Shown here one piece after another: positions 38,426-46,764 of a DNA stretch of 64,000 nucleotides. The DNA lies in the NCBI RefSeq assembly GCF_000282115.1, contig NZ_AKJY01000041.1, positions 1-64,000 of the forward strand. The letters run 5' to 3'. The translations under genes were made by a program, and so were the position numbers. The notes beneath the pieces were generated by a model. That model was given only the letters and a program-made list of their open reading frames with translations. It searched no databases and was not told the origin of the DNA. Each line of letters begins with the position of its first letter. Position 1 is the first letter of the stretch. The stretch is from Chryseobacterium populi. GTDB lineage: Bacteria; Bacteroidota; Bacteroidia; Flavobacteriales; Weeksellaceae.

Positions 38426-39829
38426 TTATTTATTTAAATCAGTTAATGGCTGCCCGTTAACAGTCACGTTTTTCAGGGTGACATTTTTTAAGAAATCAAC
38501 TTTATAAGGAATTTCAACATTGTTAATTTTAGCATTCACCATCGTGAAATCTGTTACCGGAGAAGATTCGTAGGCATCAGAAAGGATGGCATACTTTCCG
38601 CCTTTTTCCACGGTAAGATTTTCCACCCAAATATTTCTGATCGTAGGAATGAAGTTACCCGGTTTTTCGTAATGCATATTGAAACGCACTGCAGCTTCTT
38701 TATAAGCGCCAACTTTTGTATTGTAGAAGAATACATTTTCGATAATTCCGCCCCGGTTTGAACTGGTTTTAATACGAAGTGCCCTTTCAAGGTTTTTACT
38801 GTCCATCACATTTCCGATGGCATAAATATTTTTTGCTCCGCCTGCAATTTCGCTTCCAATTACTACGCCACCATGTCCGTCTTTCATTTCACAGTTTTCG
38901 ATGATGTGGTTTTCCGCCGGTTTCCCTATACCTCTTCCGTCTTCATCTCTTCCGGATTTTATGGCAATGCAATCGTCTCCCGTATCGAAATATGAATCTT
39001 TGATCCACACATTTTTACAGGCTTCAGGATCAAAGCCATCATTATTAGGGCCGTGACTGATTACTTTTACTCTTTCAATCAGAACATTTTCACACAATAC
39101 AGGATTAAGGTTCCACATTGGAGAATTTTTCACCAAAACATCTGCCATATAGAAATTTTTACTTTTATAAGGCTGAACGAAATTGGGTCTCAAATAATAT
39201 CCGTCACCGAATATCCTTTCTCTCGGATCTTTCTTTTGAGCCATGTATTCATGCAGTTTTGCACGGGCAGGATTCTGTCTTCCAGGACGGGATTCGTTCC
39301 AGCCATATTTTTTTGCGCCACACCAAAACCACCAATGGTCGTTATCAGAGTTTCCATCCAGTGTTCCTTTTCCTGTTATAGCTATATTTTCTTCTTCGTG
39401 GGCGTAGATTAACGACGAATAATTCATGCATTCCATTCCTTCCCATCTTGTGAAAACAATAGGGTAGTCGTTGCTGTCCTGGCTGAACAAGATTGTTGCA
39501 CCTTCACTGATATGTAAATCCACATTACTTTTTAAATAAATAGCTCCTGTCAAAAAGATTCCTTTTGGAACGACAACTCTTCCTCCGCCTTCTACATTGC
39601 ATTTTTCGATGGCTTTTTTAAAGGCTCCCGTATTTTTTGTCTTTCCATCACCAATGGCACCAAAATCTGTAACCAGATAATCTTTTTTTCTGAAGTTGGG
39701 CTTTACAATCTGTTTTTTTAATGTATTGATTTCCTGTAAAGGCTGTTCTGAGGAAGTCCAGGGTTTGTATTGTCCCGAAACGGAAATTGATATGATTAAT
39801 GCGAAAAGTATTAAAGCGTATTTTTTCAT
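38426..39829 (-). CDS. GH28 polygalacturonase-family enzyme, canonical active site
   Basis: 467-residue exported beta-helix hydrolase, signal peptide about 1-19. All GH28 landmarks are present: PNNDGFDPE (D264), GDDCIAIKSG (D285/D286), DGHGGVVIGSE (H319) and LRIKTS (R352, K354). The insertion AKKYGWNESRPGRQNPARAK is typical of Bacteroidota exo-acting or rhamnogalacturonan-type GH28 proteins. It heads an operon with the two six-hairpin-type genes and has a CAGGAT-type promoter. Compared with the GH28 encoded at 3982, the active site is orthodox, so the two probably divide substrates. Release of galacturonic acid from pectin oligosaccharides is the expected role. Confidence 0.92.
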   Translation of the reverse strand: MKKYALILFALIISISVSGQYKPWTSSEQPLQEINTLKKQIVKPNFRKKDYLVTDFGAIGDGKTKNTGAFKKAIEKCNVEGGGRVVVPKGIFLTGAIYLKSNVDLHISEGATILFSQDSNDYPIVFTRWEGMECMNYSSLIYAHEEENIAITGKGTLDGNSDNDHWWFWCGAKKYGWNESRPGRQNPARAKLHEYMAQKKDPRERIFGDGYYLRPNFVQPYKSKNFYMADVLVKNSPMWNLNPVLCENVLIERVKVISHGPNNDGFDPEACKNVWIKDSYFDTGDDCIAIKSGRDEDGRGIGKPAENHIIENCEMKDGHGGVVIGSEIAGGAKNIYAIGNVMDSKNLERALRIKTSSNRGGIIENVFFYNTKVGAYKEAAVRFNMHYEKPGNFIPTIRNIWVENLTVEKGGKYAILSDAYESSPVTDFTMVNAKINNVEIPYKVDFLKNVTLKNVTVNGQPLTDLNK

Positions 39830-39889
39830 AATGCCAGAAAGATATTAGTTTAAGAAAGAACATCAATATTAAAAATTTCTTTCTTTATC

Positions 39890-39934
39890 GCAATCTAGAA
39901 CAATTATGATTAATAATTATCCTGCACTGTCGGT
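39890..39934 (-). promoter_or_regulatory. CAGGAT-type promoter of the minus-strand GH28 operon
   Basis: On the minus strand CAGGAT (39924-39919) has ACCGAC 10 bp upstream (39934-39929) and, after 21 nt, TAGATTGC (39897-39890, 4 of 6 matches to TAnnTTTG). ACAGTGCAGGA here and AAGTACAGGA at 32.5 kb share the wider form AGTRCAGGA. Confidence 0.5.
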
Positions 39935-40382
39935 ATAAAATTCATTAATTGCTTCCTGGAATATTTTGTGATTGGAAGGGAAGTTGAACTGAGAGAAATG
40001 CTGGGATAAGTGAATTTCACAGACTTGATGTAAGCCAAAACAATATTACACGATGTTAAGAAATACCTTTAAAAGCTCAATAGGCAAGAAAGAAAATGTT
40101 ACCTCAGAGATAGATGATAACGAGAAAGGTAAGAGCATTAAACTTTAGAACCCGGCATTGAAATAATTTGTAATAGCTACTACTTGATCTGACAGTACAA
40201 GGATTTTTGTTTGGTTAAGTAGTAGCTAAAGATAACATAATGGTAAATGAAGTGTTGTCACCGTATTTAAATTATCTGTGAAGTATCAATAGATTTGTAT
40301 TATTGATTAGTTTCTCAGTTTTTTATATAACAGCACAGGTTGAATTAACAATATAATGTATATTGAATTTTTCTTTTGATAT
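39935..40382. other. Intergenic region between pectin locus and terpene synthases
   Basis: About 450 bp without a credible gene. A CAGTACAAGGAT string on the plus strand (40193-40204) resembles the pectin promoter motif but faces no gene. It marks the left boundary of the terpene block. Confidence 0.6.
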
Positions 40383-41330
40383 TCATATTACTGTCCGGCC
40401 TTTAACTAAATTTTCATCAATATCGTCAACTTGCTTATATCGGATTTTCCTGCTTTCATTGCAATATTTGACCGAACCAGACTGGATATACCTGAAATAT
40501 CGTATTGCGTCCGGATATTTTGCTTCTAAACGATTGAATTCTTCTTCGAGTTTAGAGTCGTATTCATAGAACAAACGAACTCCTTTGTTGATTGCTTCTT
40601 CTTCATCGCAATTTTCAGCTCTCTGGATAATTCGGATAGCATGTGCATAATTCCTGATTTCCTTCTTTTTGGCTTTAAGGGTGTACAAATCGAGCAAAAG
40701 CCCTATGCTAATGCCCGAATACTCAAAGATTTTTTCAAACTCCGCACTATAATATAAAGATGATGGCATATCATGCTGAATATACCATGCCAGGGAATAT
40801 ATTACGTTCATAGCAACATCGAAAGCTCTGTATGAGAGATATTCTTCAAGGGAAACCACTTTCATCTGTACTTCTATGGTACGTAGCTTCAGTACACTTT
40901 CTAAATACCTGTTCATCTCACTCTTGAACATCTCTTTTGTTTCCATAGTCCAGTCGGTTCGTGAACAAAATTCACTAATGGGGAGAAATATTTTTTCAAT
41001 ATCGGGAGCTTCATTCAATGCGGACTGAAACCCATCAAACGTTTGGATGATACTATCAAGATCAACGGAATTGTCAAAAAACTGATCATCCATCAAAGCC
41101 CAATAACAATAATACCGGCTAACAGCTTTAACCTTATCAATATTTCCCAAAGGGTGTATATATGAAGAATACAGGGCTCCGGTAGACATATGGTCACCAT
41201 ATAGTCTTGCATTTTCACTTGATATGTTGAAAATATCGGTCTTATAATATTCTTTTATATCATCTACTATTGCATTCATTTGCGGATGAATCATAATAGG
41301 TAATTGAGACTCTAACAAGGGTACGTTCAT
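40383..41330 (-). CDS. Class I terpene synthase-like protein with degenerate NSE motif
   Basis: 315-residue all-alpha protein of the bacterial terpene synthase family. The aspartate-rich motif DDQFFD (81-86) and the pyrophosphate-sensor-like R168 are present, as is the C-terminal RY pair (KIRY). The second metal-binding motif, normally NDxxSxxxE, reads LDLYTLKAK (213-221): Asn is Leu, Ser is Thr and the Glu position is Lys, though E224 lies three residues later. Either metal binding is altered or the protein has lost cyclase activity and supports its neighbour. It lies 36 bp downstream of a second, intact terpene synthase gene on the same strand, so co-transcription is likely. The product cannot be predicted. 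Confidence 0.75.
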   Translation of the reverse strand: MNVPLLESQLPIMIHPQMNAIVDDIKEYYKTDIFNISSENARLYGDHMSTGALYSSYIHPLGNIDKVKAVSRYYCYWALMDDQFFDNSVDLDSIIQTFDGFQSALNEAPDIEKIFLPISEFCSRTDWTMETKEMFKSEMNRYLESVLKLRTIEVQMKVVSLEEYLSYRAFDVAMNVIYSLAWYIQHDMPSSLYYSAEFEKIFEYSGISIGLLLDLYTLKAKKKEIRNYAHAIRIIQRAENCDEEEAINKGVRLFYEYDSKLEEEFNRLEAKYPDAIRYFRYIQSGSVKYCNESRKIRYKQVDDIDENLVKGRTVI

Positions 41331-41366
41331 GTTTGGTTAATATTTATAAATGATTAAAAGGGACCA

Positions 41367-42386
41367 TTATATTTTTTCGAAATTTTCTCTTAATTTCAAA
41401 GGCTCAGTGTCGGGCCAGCTAAAACCTCCAACAGTTACATAACGTTGTGGTTGAAGGATATAGAAAGAATTAATGCCCTGTATTGCTACCCCCATCCTGA
41501 AAATATATTCTTTGATTATAGCCTGATCCTCCGGGCTGAAACCATCAAGATTATTTTGTAAGGATACCATTTCAGCAACATCGGCATCATGAATCCGCAT
41601 CATTTCTTCTATGGCTTCTTCCAGAGAAATGCCGTGTTCTTTCTGCAATACGAACGCAGCATTAAGTGTCTCTCTTTCTGTATACAGATCTTTGCGTATC
41701 GAATGGATGTCATTTTCCCAGATGGTAATGCGTGAAGCAAGATGCCTTGCCCGTTGTACTACCGGATGCCTCAAGAGCGCTGCATTAATAGGAAAATCAA
41801 GACCTATCTCCACAAGAGTATAATGAGGATACATACCTATAGAATATTCGCGGAAGAGCGAATAATTGGCGAAAGTAGGCAGTTTATTATGTTCCCTGTA
41901 ATATATTTCTTCTTCAACACCAAAGTGGATATATTCATCCATATCATTGATTAGTCTCTGCATCCATTCCTGTGGAGCAAACGCATTCAACTCATCTCTG
42001 CTGATGGCTATTTGCTGAAACACTCCATTTTCATCGGAACGTACCTGATCGCCTTGCATGATGGCTACCATTCGTTCTCGTATTTTCTTTAATTCGGAAA
42101 CAGGGGAATGTTCATATTGATCATCGATAAATGTATGCCAGAACAAAAGACGGGTACAGGCGAGCAATTGCTCGCGGGTATGATAAGGCTGCATTCTTGA
42201 TACGACATTATAGAGGGCTATTTTTTTATATTTTTCCTGAAGTTTTTCGGATACAAATGAAAAATCTGTTTCGATCCAATGTGCTTCGTGCGGTTCCATT
42301 TCTTCAACATGTTTATTGATAAGATCCGGCCAGGGATAGTAGCCTAAAGGCAAATATTTTTTTGGGTCAAAATCTTCTGGTTTCAT
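41367..42386 (-). CDS. Class I terpene synthase, intact metal-binding motifs
   Basis: 339-residue bacterial terpene cyclase that would ionise a prenyl diphosphate and cyclise it. Visible are the aspartate-rich motif DDQYE (88-92), the pyrophosphate-sensing R179 exactly 46 residues before the NSE motif, the NSE triad NDIHSIRKD (N225, S229, with D233 in place of Glu), and a C-terminal RY pair (QPQRYV). These match type I synthases for sesqui- or diterpenes; chain length and product cannot be read. No prenyl transferase or cytochrome P450 is encoded nearby. It is the first gene of a two-gene terpene unit. Confidence 0.88.
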   Translation of the reverse strand: MKPEDFDPKKYLPLGYYPWPDLINKHVEEMEPHEAHWIETDFSFVSEKLQEKYKKIALYNVVSRMQPYHTREQLLACTRLLFWHTFIDDQYEHSPVSELKKIRERMVAIMQGDQVRSDENGVFQQIAISRDELNAFAPQEWMQRLINDMDEYIHFGVEEEIYYREHNKLPTFANYSLFREYSIGMYPHYTLVEIGLDFPINAALLRHPVVQRARHLASRITIWENDIHSIRKDLYTERETLNAAFVLQKEHGISLEEAIEEMMRIHDADVAEMVSLQNNLDGFSPEDQAIIKEYIFRMGVAIQGINSFYILQPQRYVTVGGFSWPDTEPLKLRENFEKI

Positions 42387-42529
42387 TTTGTTTAAGATTT
42401 AAAATTTGTAAAATATAACTATTGATCTGAAGAATCAGGTCCGGTATGGGTACAGGGAAACGAGCCGGATATGGTCTGTAAAAAATGTATTAGAAATTTA
42501 TCAGTCATTAATAGAGGAGATCTCTGCAA

Positions 42530-42685
42530 ATGCCACTTAATCTGTTGTTTCATCCTTTTGATGCATTATATAATCAGCTGCGTATAAAACAGCTTCAGAG
42601 ACGATTTAATCTTATGCCACTTACCATTAGCAACCGGGTGGGAACTAAGGACTGGTTTAACGAGTTGATGGGTTATTGGAATTAA
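42530..42685 (+). CDS. Possible 51-residue small protein or gene fragment
   Basis: An ATG at 42530 opens a 51-codon frame ending in TAA, read as MPLNLLFHPFDALYNQLR, then KQLQRRFNLMPLTISNRV and GTKDWFNELMGYWN. The purine-rich AGAGGAGA (42513-42520) lies about 9 nt upstream, a better Shine-Dalgarno sequence than most genes here have. It is divergent from the terpene synthase unit. I do not recognise it; it may be a small protein or the tail of a lost gene. Confidence 0.3.
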   Translation: MPLNLLFHPFDALYNQLRIKQLQRRFNLMPLTISNRVGTKDWFNELMGYWN

Positions 42686-43202
42686 AGTGGTGTCGCTTTC
42701 CGATTCCTGAGGGGAAACAAAATTTTCATAAGTTGTAATTTGAGGGTTTGATGTTTAGATATTAGTTTTGTTCTACTAAATTAAAAAAATATTTAACATA
42801 ACCTGATTTATTTCACACTAAACTGATATTTAATGTATATTTTTTGCAATATGAGTGTGTTTATGGGAAATTAAGAGGAATGAAGATCTTTTATTTCAGG
42901 GTAAAATCCGGATATTTCTATTTTTATCAGGTTTTATCACCATTTTTCACCTCCTGTTTTTGAAGGAATCGGTATAATGATAGCCGTTAATCATAAATAT
43001 TAAAAAAATCTGATTATAATTATTATACTCATCCAATTATGTCAAACAAAATAGGTTAGCCGAAGATAATTTTTTTTTATAAAAAACTATTATTATACGA
43101 AGTCAATTGCTTTAACCTCAATTAATTTGCAATGAAGTGTTATTTGTTGATGTACATCAACGATCCTGAAGAAATGCATATTTAAATTTGTTAAAAAAAG
43201 AC
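42686..43202. other. AT-rich noncoding region
   Basis: More than 500 bp with no credible frame. It separates the terpene unit from the divergently oriented NTF2-like gene and probably holds that gene's upstream control region. A T-run (43069-43078) is present but without a clear hairpin. Confidence 0.5.
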
Positions 43203-43219
43203 TTGCCAAACGTTGGCAA
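43203..43219. promoter_or_regulatory. Inverted repeat TTGCCAA-ACG-TTGGCAA
   Basis: Perfect 7-bp arms (43203-43209 and 43213-43219) around ACG, 31 bp upstream of the ATG at 43251. TACTTTAA (43231-43238), a partial -7 box, lies between. The size and place fit an operator of a dimeric regulator; the regulator is unknown. Confidence 0.5.
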
Positions 43220-43250
43220 AGAAATCTTATTACTTTAAATATAAAATACG

Positions 43251-43607
43251 ATGGACGAAAAACTACTTGAGGAGCTACAGAACATTCATGTGGCTGCCTG
43301 GAACGAAAAAAACAGGGAAAAAAGGGAAGAACTTTTGAGAAAAATTTATGCCGAAGATGTTAAGATGTACGACAAAGAGTTCATTCTTCATAGCCTAAAG
43401 GAAGTATCAGACTTTGTGGGAAAGCTTCTGGAAGAAGATCCGATGTTTGATTTTTCAATAGCTAAGCCAATCGAAGCGCTTCAAAACAGCGCAAGGTTTT
43501 TTGGGCATATACGTACCAGCGGTGGAATGCTAAACAGTATGGATTTTTTTCTGATTGAGAACGGGAAAGTTCAACACTTATATGCATTTATGGAACCGGC
43601 AGTATAA
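43251..43607 (+). CDS. NTF2-like / SnoaL-type small protein
   Basis: 118-residue cytoplasmic protein without signal peptide, one NTF2-like domain: helix NIHVAAWNEKNREKREELLRKIYAEDVKMYDKE, then ISEFL-like helix LKEVSDFVGKLLEED, strands ARFFGHIRTSGG and MDFFLIENGKVQHLYAF. Relatives include small-molecule isomerases, hydrolases and many proteins of unknown function. It is divergent from the terpene genes at a distance of 860 bp, so a role in terpene tailoring is conceivable but unsupported. A dyad just upstream suggests specific regulation. Confidence 0.75.
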   Translation: MDEKLLEELQNIHVAAWNEKNREKREELLRKIYAEDVKMYDKEFILHSLKEVSDFVGKLLEEDPMFDFSIAKPIEALQNSARFFGHIRTSGGMLNSMDFFLIENGKVQHLYAFMEPAV

Positions 43608-43827
43608 TTGTTATCCTGGAAAGCGAAAATTGTCTATAAATATCAATGAGATACGTTTAAAAATAGTTCAAAACTTTTAATGAATTTGAAAATTGTTTTA
43701 TCATCGATAGCATGCCTTTGGAAATTGTAAAATCCTCATAAGTATGCGTTCTAAAATATGAAGGGATGAGCAATATTGCTATTCCAATAGAGGCTTCTGT
43801 GCATCACAGCAAATGTCTTTTTACGGT

Positions 43828-43849
43828 TACAAACTATATGCAGTTTGTA
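43828..43849. promoter_or_regulatory. Operator-like dyad before the DUF3995-type gene
   Basis: Perfect 8-bp inverted repeat TACAAACT (43828-43835) and AGTTTGTA (43842-43849) with a 6-bp spacer, about 85 bp upstream of the ATG at 43934. It supports reading this stretch as regulatory rather than as an N-terminal extension of the membrane protein. An HxlR-type regulator is encoded at 44445-44777 and could be the binder. Confidence 0.45.
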
Positions 43850-43921
43850 TACATGTCCGCTGCAGCAGCTATTTTTTGTTTCAAGTACATTGGAAATTTT
43901 TCATATGGTTATTTATTGCTT

Positions 43922-43929
43922 TATATTTG
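43922..43929 (+). promoter_or_regulatory. Perfect -7 box 4 nt before a start codon
   Basis: TATATTTG matches TAnnTTTG completely and ends 4 nt before the ATG at 43934, so a transcript from it would be nearly or fully leaderless. No TTG lies at the usual -33 spacing. Confidence 0.4.
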
Positions 43930-43933
43930 CCCA

Positions 43934-44359
43934 ATGGAATTTATACTGTCTTTTATTGTAACAATTGCCCTATTTTCATTAGCATTTATCCATTTCTTTT
44001 GGGCAATGGGCGGAAAATGGGCTATTAATGCTGCTATACCAACAGATTTAAATGGAAGAAAATTATTTAATCCAAGCCGGCAAGGAACTATTTTTGTAGG
44101 ATTTGGGTTATTGCTTTTTGCCTTAATAAATCTAGGTTTTATGGGATCATTAGCAATGCCATTTGATAGTATCTACTTGCGCTATTGCATGTATGGGATC
44201 GCTGTTATTTTTTTTCTTCGTTTTATTGGTGAATTTAAGTATGTAGGTGCTTTTAAGAAATTTAAGCAATCTGCTTTCGCCTCACGGGACAGCTATATTT
44301 ACAGCCCATTATCGCTATTTTTATCGTTATCACATATGGCTCTTGCTGCTTTGGTATAA
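43934..44359 (+). CDS. DUF3995-type four-helix membrane protein
   Basis: 141-residue inner-membrane protein with about four hydrophobic helices: MEFILSFIVTIALFSLAFIHFFWAMGG, QGTIFVGFGLLLFALINLGF, LRYCMYGIAVIFFLRFIGEF and LSLFLSLSHMALAALV. The pattern HFFWAMGGKWAINAAIPTDLNGRKLFNPS is typical of DUF3995 proteins. The ATG at 43934 is chosen because the longer in-frame start at 43766 adds 56 residues unlike the family and covers an operator-like dyad and a -7 box. Function is unknown. The gene converges with the HxlR regulator. Confidence 0.75.
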   Translation: MEFILSFIVTIALFSLAFIHFFWAMGGKWAINAAIPTDLNGRKLFNPSRQGTIFVGFGLLLFALINLGFMGSLAMPFDSIYLRYCMYGIAVIFFLRFIGEFKYVGAFKKFKQSAFASRDSYIYSPLSLFLSLSHMALAALV

Positions 44360-44444
44360 TTTAAATTGAAGTTCTTGACTGATTTTAATTGTCGGCCGTT
44401 TGTGATGCTCTTTTTTTATTAACAGCCCTTTTCCAATTGTCCGG

Positions 44445-44777
44445 TTATTTTTTAATTTTCTGAATCTGCTTGTCTCCCCATTCTTTTAAATGTGCAATGA
44501 AAGGAATTAGTTCTTGTCCTATCTCCGTCAGTTTATACTCTACCTTAGGTGGAACTTCATGATAAACTTTTCGCTCTACCAATTCGTCAGCTTCTAATTC
44601 ACGCAGCGTTTGAGTAAGCATCTTAGGAGTAATATCTGTAAGTGTTTTTCTTAATTCACCATAGCGCATAATATTTTTTGCATGAAGGTACCATAAAATA
44701 CGTCCTTTATACTTACCGCCGATCCTTCTAAAAGCATAATCTACGGAGCATGCCGGTTCATCTGGATATTTTTTCAT
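44445..44777 (-). CDS. HxlR-family transcriptional regulator
   Basis: 110-residue winged-helix regulator. Family landmarks: CSVDYAFRRIGGKYKGRILWYLHAKNIMRYGELRK, then the recognition region DITPKMLTQTLRELEADELVERKVYHEVPPKVEYKLTEIGQEL. The cysteine C10 stands where many redox- or quinone-sensing members (YodB/HypR type) carry their sensor Cys. It is divergent from the oxidoreductase gene starting at 44903, a standard pairing in which the HxlR protein controls an oxidoreductase that removes electrophiles. Confidence 0.88.
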   Translation of the reverse strand: MKKYPDEPACSVDYAFRRIGGKYKGRILWYLHAKNIMRYGELRKTLTDITPKMLTQTLRELEADELVERKVYHEVPPKVEYKLTEIGQELIPFIAHLKEWGDKQIQKIKK

Positions 44778-44833
44778 TTTTTTTAAATTTTAATTTACTG
44801 AAAATCAATAATAGTATCATTTTGGTCTGTAGA

Positions 44834-44861
44834 TTACAAAAAAGTGCATACTTGTTACAAA
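44834..44861. promoter_or_regulatory. Operator-like region between HxlR and oxidoreductase genes
   Basis: TTACAAA is repeated at 44834-44840 and 44855-44861 (21-bp period), with the dyad AAGT-GCAT-ACTT between. It lies in the 125-bp divergent gap, about 40 bp before the oxidoreductase start, a natural place for HxlR binding. Confidence 0.45.
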
Positions 44862-44902
44862 GATACTGTGTTATTACTTTTGCTGCAATAAAAAATCAGA
44901 TA

Positions 44903-45850
44903 ATGAAAGCAATGATTCTAAGCAAAGCAGGAAATGTAAATAATCTGAAAATAGCAGAAATTCCGCAGCCTGCTATAAAACCGGATGAAGTATTGATTAA
45001 GGTAAAAGCGATAAGCATTAATCCTGTAGATGTAAAGGCAAGAGCATATGAAGGTGTTCTGGAATGGATCTACAAAGAAGAAAAAGAAATTATTTTAGGC
45101 TGGGATATCTCCGGGGAAGTTGTGGAAATAGGGCACGAAGTCAATTCCTTTCAGGTAGGTGATGAAGTCTTTGGAATGGTCAATTTTTTCGGAAACGGAA
45201 AAGCATATGCCCAATATGTAACATCACCTCAAAATCATTTGGCACTGAAGCCTGAAGGTATTTCTCATGAGGAAGCAGCCGGAATTTCAATGGTGGGATC
45301 TACAGCCTATCAGGCATTGGTGGAAATAGCCAAAATCAAAAAAGGAGACAAGGTATTAATTCATGCCGCCTCTGGAGGGGTAGGCCATATTGCTGTTCAG
45401 CTTGCCAAATATTTCGGAGCCTATGTAATGGGTACTTCTTCAGCAAAAAACAGGGAATTTGTACTTTCATTGGGAGCAGATGAGCATATTGACTATACAA
45501 CAGGAAATCTGGTGTCAGCAGTCAAAGATATTGATATCGTTATCGATACAATTCAGGGGCAGGCATTGTCAGATTCTATGGAAGTAATGCGCCCGGGCGG
45601 AACAATTGTAACCTTGCCTACACCGGAAATTCCTGAAGAGATAAAATCCCGGGCTGAAGAAAGACACGTAAATATCGAGTTCATGATGGTGGAATCAAAA
45701 AAAGAAACCATACTGGCTCTTGCACAGCTTCTATCCCAAGGAGTCGTTAAAACCCATATCCATAAGAAATTCGCTTTTGAAGATATGAGAAATGCCCATC
45801 TGGAAGTGGAAACCGGAAGAGTAAGAGGAAAAGTCATTGTGGTGATATAA
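44903..45850 (+). CDS. NADP-dependent MDR oxidoreductase (quinone reductase-like)
   Basis: 315-residue cytoplasmic medium-chain reductase without structural zinc cysteines. An N-terminal GroES-like domain (MKAMILSKAGNVNNLKIAEIPQP; ILGWDISGEVVEIG) precedes a Rossmann domain with the nucleotide motif HAASGGVGHIAVQLAKYFGA and the C-terminal GRVRGKVIVV. Such enzymes reduce quinones or enones. The ATG at 44903 gives the standard family start; an upstream in-frame ATG at 44750 lies inside the divergent HxlR gene and would add a non-homologous leader. Control by the adjacent HxlR regulator is likely. Confidence 0.9.
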   Translation: MKAMILSKAGNVNNLKIAEIPQPAIKPDEVLIKVKAISINPVDVKARAYEGVLEWIYKEEKEIILGWDISGEVVEIGHEVNSFQVGDEVFGMVNFFGNGKAYAQYVTSPQNHLALKPEGISHEEAAGISMVGSTAYQALVEIAKIKKGDKVLIHAASGGVGHIAVQLAKYFGAYVMGTSSAKNREFVLSLGADEHIDYTTGNLVSAVKDIDIVIDTIQGQALSDSMEVMRPGGTIVTLPTPEIPEEIKSRAEERHVNIEFMMVESKKETILALAQLLSQGVVKTHIHKKFAFEDMRNAHLEVETGRVRGKVIVVI

Positions 45851-46167
45851 AATCAACAATATTTATTATCAATGGTTTGCTGTTAAGAAACATGTAAATT
45901 ACAGCTATTATTTCTATAATGGTCAAGGATGGACAATATCTCAGGGCTCTAATCTTACTTTCTTTAATCAAAAACGATTGGTATTTTGAAAATCCTTCAA
46001 CAGCATATTTGAAATCCTTACCTCTGCCTAGGGAGATGTTTATTTTTAAAAGTCTCCTTTTTAGGTTTTCTGTGTATTGATTTAGATTGTGCCATGTTTA
46101 AGTAATGCTAACCAAGCAAAGAAAAAGCAAGATAATAACTGCTGCATCTTCATTAGCATGTATTCCA
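45851..46167. other. Intergenic region with possible gene fragments
   Basis: About 317 bp without a full gene. A frame without a start codon ends at 45989 and reads protein-like sequence (YQWFAVKKHVNYSYYF, then NGQGWTISQGSNLTFFNQ), possibly the decayed tail of a lost gene. On the minus strand an ATG at 46096 opens a very basic 25-codon frame (MAQSKSIHRKPKKETF...) ending near 46019. Neither can be assigned. Confidence 0.3.
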
Positions 46168-46764
46168 TTATTTTCTGCTGATGATTTCAAGGTCATTAAT
46201 CTTTCCGACGGGAGCGATTTTGATGTGTTTATCTCCTTTTGTTACATAAAAATAATAAGTGCTGTTAATATCGATCATATAGATATCAACCGGTTCATTG
46301 GATTCAGAAGTGATTGTATAATTATATTTTAAGTTTTGGGTTTCAATCCTTTTTTTAATAATACTGCCTTCACCAATTCCTAATCCCACAAATAAGGCGA
46401 GAAGTTCAATAGATACAAGTAGGAAAAAGATTGGGATCAGGGTTTTCTGTAGCTCTTTCTTATCACTTTCAGGATTTATTTTATAGCTTCCTAACAACTT
46501 CTTGCTCCAGTTTTTTTCCCTGTTCTTGATAATGATTACCTGAAATATAAAGAAAAAAAGAACGACAGAAATTATGATAATAATCAAAATAGGGCTTGAA
46601 GCCATATCAGCAATCGGACTGATCAGAATATCTGTTATGGATGAGTATTTCAAAATGTTTATACCTAATTGGTAAAAAAGAATACTTTCTTTTAAAAGTC
46701 CAAGAATAATAAGATATAAATAGCCTAATGGTAATAATCCTTGAATCTTTTCTAAATATTTCAT
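46168..46764 (-). CDS. Unknown membrane protein with three or four hydrophobic segments
   Basis: 198 residues. Hydrophobic helices appear at about 10-35 (LPLGYLYLIILGLLKESILFY), 57-80 (SPILIIIIISVVLFFFIFQVI) and 108-130 (LIPIFFLLVSIELLALFVGLG). A C-terminal soluble segment of about 65 residues follows with alternating strand pattern (YNYTITSESNEPVDIYMIDINS, YYFYVTKGDKHIKIAPVGKI), probably outside the membrane. I do not recognise the family. It stands alone, with gaps over 300 bp on both sides, and may be an accessory gene. Confidence 0.65.
   Translation of the reverse strand: MKYLEKIQGLLPLGYLYLIILGLLKESILFYQLGINILKYSSITDILISPIADMASSPILIIIIISVVLFFFIFQVIIIKNREKNWSKKLLGSYKINPESDKKELQKTLIPIFFLLVSIELLALFVGLGIGEGSIIKKRIETQNLKYNYTITSESNEPVDIYMIDINSTYYFYVTKGDKHIKIAPVGKINDLEIISRK

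Noticed and set aside
40193..40204. CAGTACAAGGAT string resembling the pectin promoter hexamer
   Set aside because: It lacks the paired hexamer and faces a region without a gene for 3 kb, so it was not counted among the regulon promoters.
43766..43933. N-terminal 56-residue extension of the DUF3995-type protein
   Set aside because: It is unlike the family, covers a perfect dyad and a -7 box, and the shorter start gives the standard length.
44750..44902. Long N-terminal extension of the MDR oxidoreductase
   Set aside because: It would start inside the divergent HxlR gene; the family start MKAMIL lies at 44903.
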